From NCBI GenBank assembly GCA_025350905.1, contig JANXWY010000346.1:1-35650 (forward strand): a DNA stretch of 35,650 bases. The letters are read 5' to 3'. This document shows, one piece after another, positions 34,768 to 35,650 of the stretch (the first letter of the stretch is position 1; every line of letters begins with the position of its first letter). Source of the stretch: Verrucomicrobiota bacterium. Its GTDB lineage: Bacteria > Verrucomicrobiota > Verrucomicrobiia > Limisphaerales > JADLHS01. A program made the position numbers and the translations under genes. The notes under the pieces were generated by a model, which was not told where the DNA came from, did no database searches, and saw only the letters and a list, made by a program, of their open reading frames with translations.

Positions 34768-35475
34768 ATGGACGATCCAATCCGACTCTTGATCGTGGAT
34801 GATCATCCGATTGTGCGGCATGGCATCCGCATGTGTCTCGCCCGCCGCGAAAAAATTCAAGTTGTTGGCGAGGCGGGCGATGGGCGCGAAGCCTTGTCGC
34901 TGGTTCGAAAGTTAAGCCCGGATGTAGTGTTGATGGACATTGACATGCCGCAGATGAACGGTTTGGCGGTGACCGATTTGCTAGCTCGCGAAATGCCTCA
35001 AGTGAAAGTCCTGATTCTGTCGATCTATTCAAACTCAAAACACGTCCTGCACGCCATTCAATGCGGCGCGCGCGGGTTTGTGATAAAGGAATGCCCCGCG
35101 GAAGAAATTATCCAGGCTATTGAAACGGTGCATGCCGGGACCACATATTTCACCATGGACGTGGCGCGTGTGGCGCTTAACCAGGTCGTCCTGGGCAACG
35201 GCGAAGGGGTTGGACTTCTGCGCTTGTCGAATCGGGAAAGAGAAGTCCTCAGCCGCCTCGCCGAAGGCGAAAACAACCAGGAAATTGCCCGCCAACTTAA
35301 TCTTGAAGTGCATACCGTGCAGACCTATCGCGAGCGCATCATGCTCAAACTTGACATCCACTCCATCGCCGGCTTGACCCGCTTTGCCATCGCCCACGGC
35401 ATGGTTTCCCTCGTGCCGCCGCCGATGCCGCAGGCTCACGCGGCTGCTCGGCTGGGCGGGCCCCCCGAGACTTGA
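34768..35475 (+). CDS. NarL/FixJ-family response regulator (second)
   Basis: This 235-residue receiver plus LuxR-type HTH protein is a paralogue of the first regulator. Receiver residues are Asp11-Asp12 (LLIVDDHPIVRHG), phosphoacceptor Asp57 (VVLMDIDMPQMNG), a Ser at the switch position (LILSIYSN) and the conserved Lys (FVIKECPAEE). The output domain is LSNREREVLSRLAEGENNQEIARQLNLEVHTVQTYRERIMLKLDIH. The receiver is closer to the NarL consensus than that of its neighbour. The ATG at 34768 is used; a GTG at 34738 in the same frame would add ten residues (MGLSQSFDDA) and cannot be excluded. The C-terminal tail beyond the HTH (PPPMPQAHAAARLGGPPET) is Pro/Ala-rich. No kinase partner is visible. 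A weak 6-bp hairpin (GGTTGG/CCAACC, 35480-35498) follows the stop. Confidence 0.92.
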   Translation: MDDPIRLLIVDDHPIVRHGIRMCLARREKIQVVGEAGDGREALSLVRKLSPDVVLMDIDMPQMNGLAVTDLLAREMPQVKVLILSIYSNSKHVLHAIQCGARGFVIKECPAEEIIQAIETVHAGTTYFTMDVARVALNQVVLGNGEGVGLLRLSNREREVLSRLAEGENNQEIARQLNLEVHTVQTYRERIMLKLDIHSIAGLTRFAIAHGMVSLVPPPMPQAHAAARLGGPPET

Positions 35476-35513
35476 TGGTGGTTGGGGCTTTTCCAACCCA
35501 AGTTAATCACTAG

Positions 35514-35650
35514 GGAAACGCTGATTTAATCCGCATGGATTTCTTTTGAACGAGGAGGCTGATTTTCTCGTCTGTGTTGCATGACCCACCAGACCAGTTT
35601 CACGCACGCCGAGTTTGCCGCCAAAAAGAAGACCACACGCCGCGAGAAGT
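35514..35650 (+). mobile_element. Left end of an IS5-family insertion sequence (truncated by window)
   Basis: The sequence GGAAACGCTGATTTAATC from 35514 resembles the terminal inverted repeat of IS5-group elements, and it is preceded by CTAG (35510-35513), which fits the 4-bp YTAR target duplication of that group. A transposase start lies inside, 67 bases from the end. The right end and the second target copy are outside the window, so the boundaries are inferred. Confidence 0.65.
35581..35650 (+). CDS. IS5-family transposase, N-terminal fragment (3' end outside window)
   Basis: The 23 visible residues ([20 protein letters not shown] and on) match the start of IS5-family DDE transposases, which commonly begin with a short 'xxTFxxxEFxxKrkxTRrE' segment. 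GAGGAGG (near 35551) is about 20 bases upstream of the ATG and may assist translation, although the spacing is long. The catalytic DDE region lies beyond the window, so activity cannot be judged. Confidence 0.65.
   Translation, partial: MTHQTSFTHAEFAAKKKTTRREK

Overview
The window most likely comes from a free-living member of the Verrucomicrobiota, probably near the Pedosphaera/Limisphaerales group. This is inferred from gene content, not from a marker gene: prepilin-like proteins with an R-x-A-FTLxE cleavage motif, very large Asn/Thr-rich exported proteins, a small TIGR03067-type exported protein, weak Shine-Dalgarno sequences, moderately high GC, and repeat-like intergenic hairpins. No rRNA, tRNA or CRISPR array was found.

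Left third (1-12748): an envelope-spanning filament machine. The 3' end of a pilT-type retraction ATPase is followed by a pilB/gspE assembly ATPase and a pilC/gspF inner-membrane platform. A BrnT/BrnA-like toxin-antitoxin pair with its own promoter and a tandem-palindrome operator comes next. It is followed 12 bases later by a tightly packed run of six prepilin-like genes (two GspG-like, one GspH-like, one I/V-like, one J/W-like and a 1393-residue K/X-like protein). The last four genes of this run are joined by ATGA overlaps.

Middle (12749-24182): a spacer with a long imperfect inverted repeat, then a 2527-residue membrane-anchored subtilisin-like protease with a long mosaic beta-sandwich tail. 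It is followed by a PfkB sugar-phosphate kinase, a lipoprotein form of an M3 metallopeptidase and a hot-dog thioesterase, all on the plus strand. The protease is a reasonable candidate cargo or partner of the filament machine, but this is inference.

Minus-strand block (24440-30410): macA, macB ATPase, macB permease, a Sua5/TsaC tRNA-modification enzyme and a TolC-like outer membrane channel, in transcription order. Together MacA, MacB and the channel form a complete tripartite efflux or export pump, with the tRNA enzyme lodged inside the operon.

Right end (30411-35650): a sparsely coding stretch with one very small lipoprotein (37 aa), a TIGR03067-type exported protein, a minus-strand MFS drug-efflux-type transporter, two adjacent NarL/FixJ response regulators with no sensor kinase beside them and a perfect 12-bp terminator stem between them, and the left end of an IS5-family insertion sequence that runs off the window.
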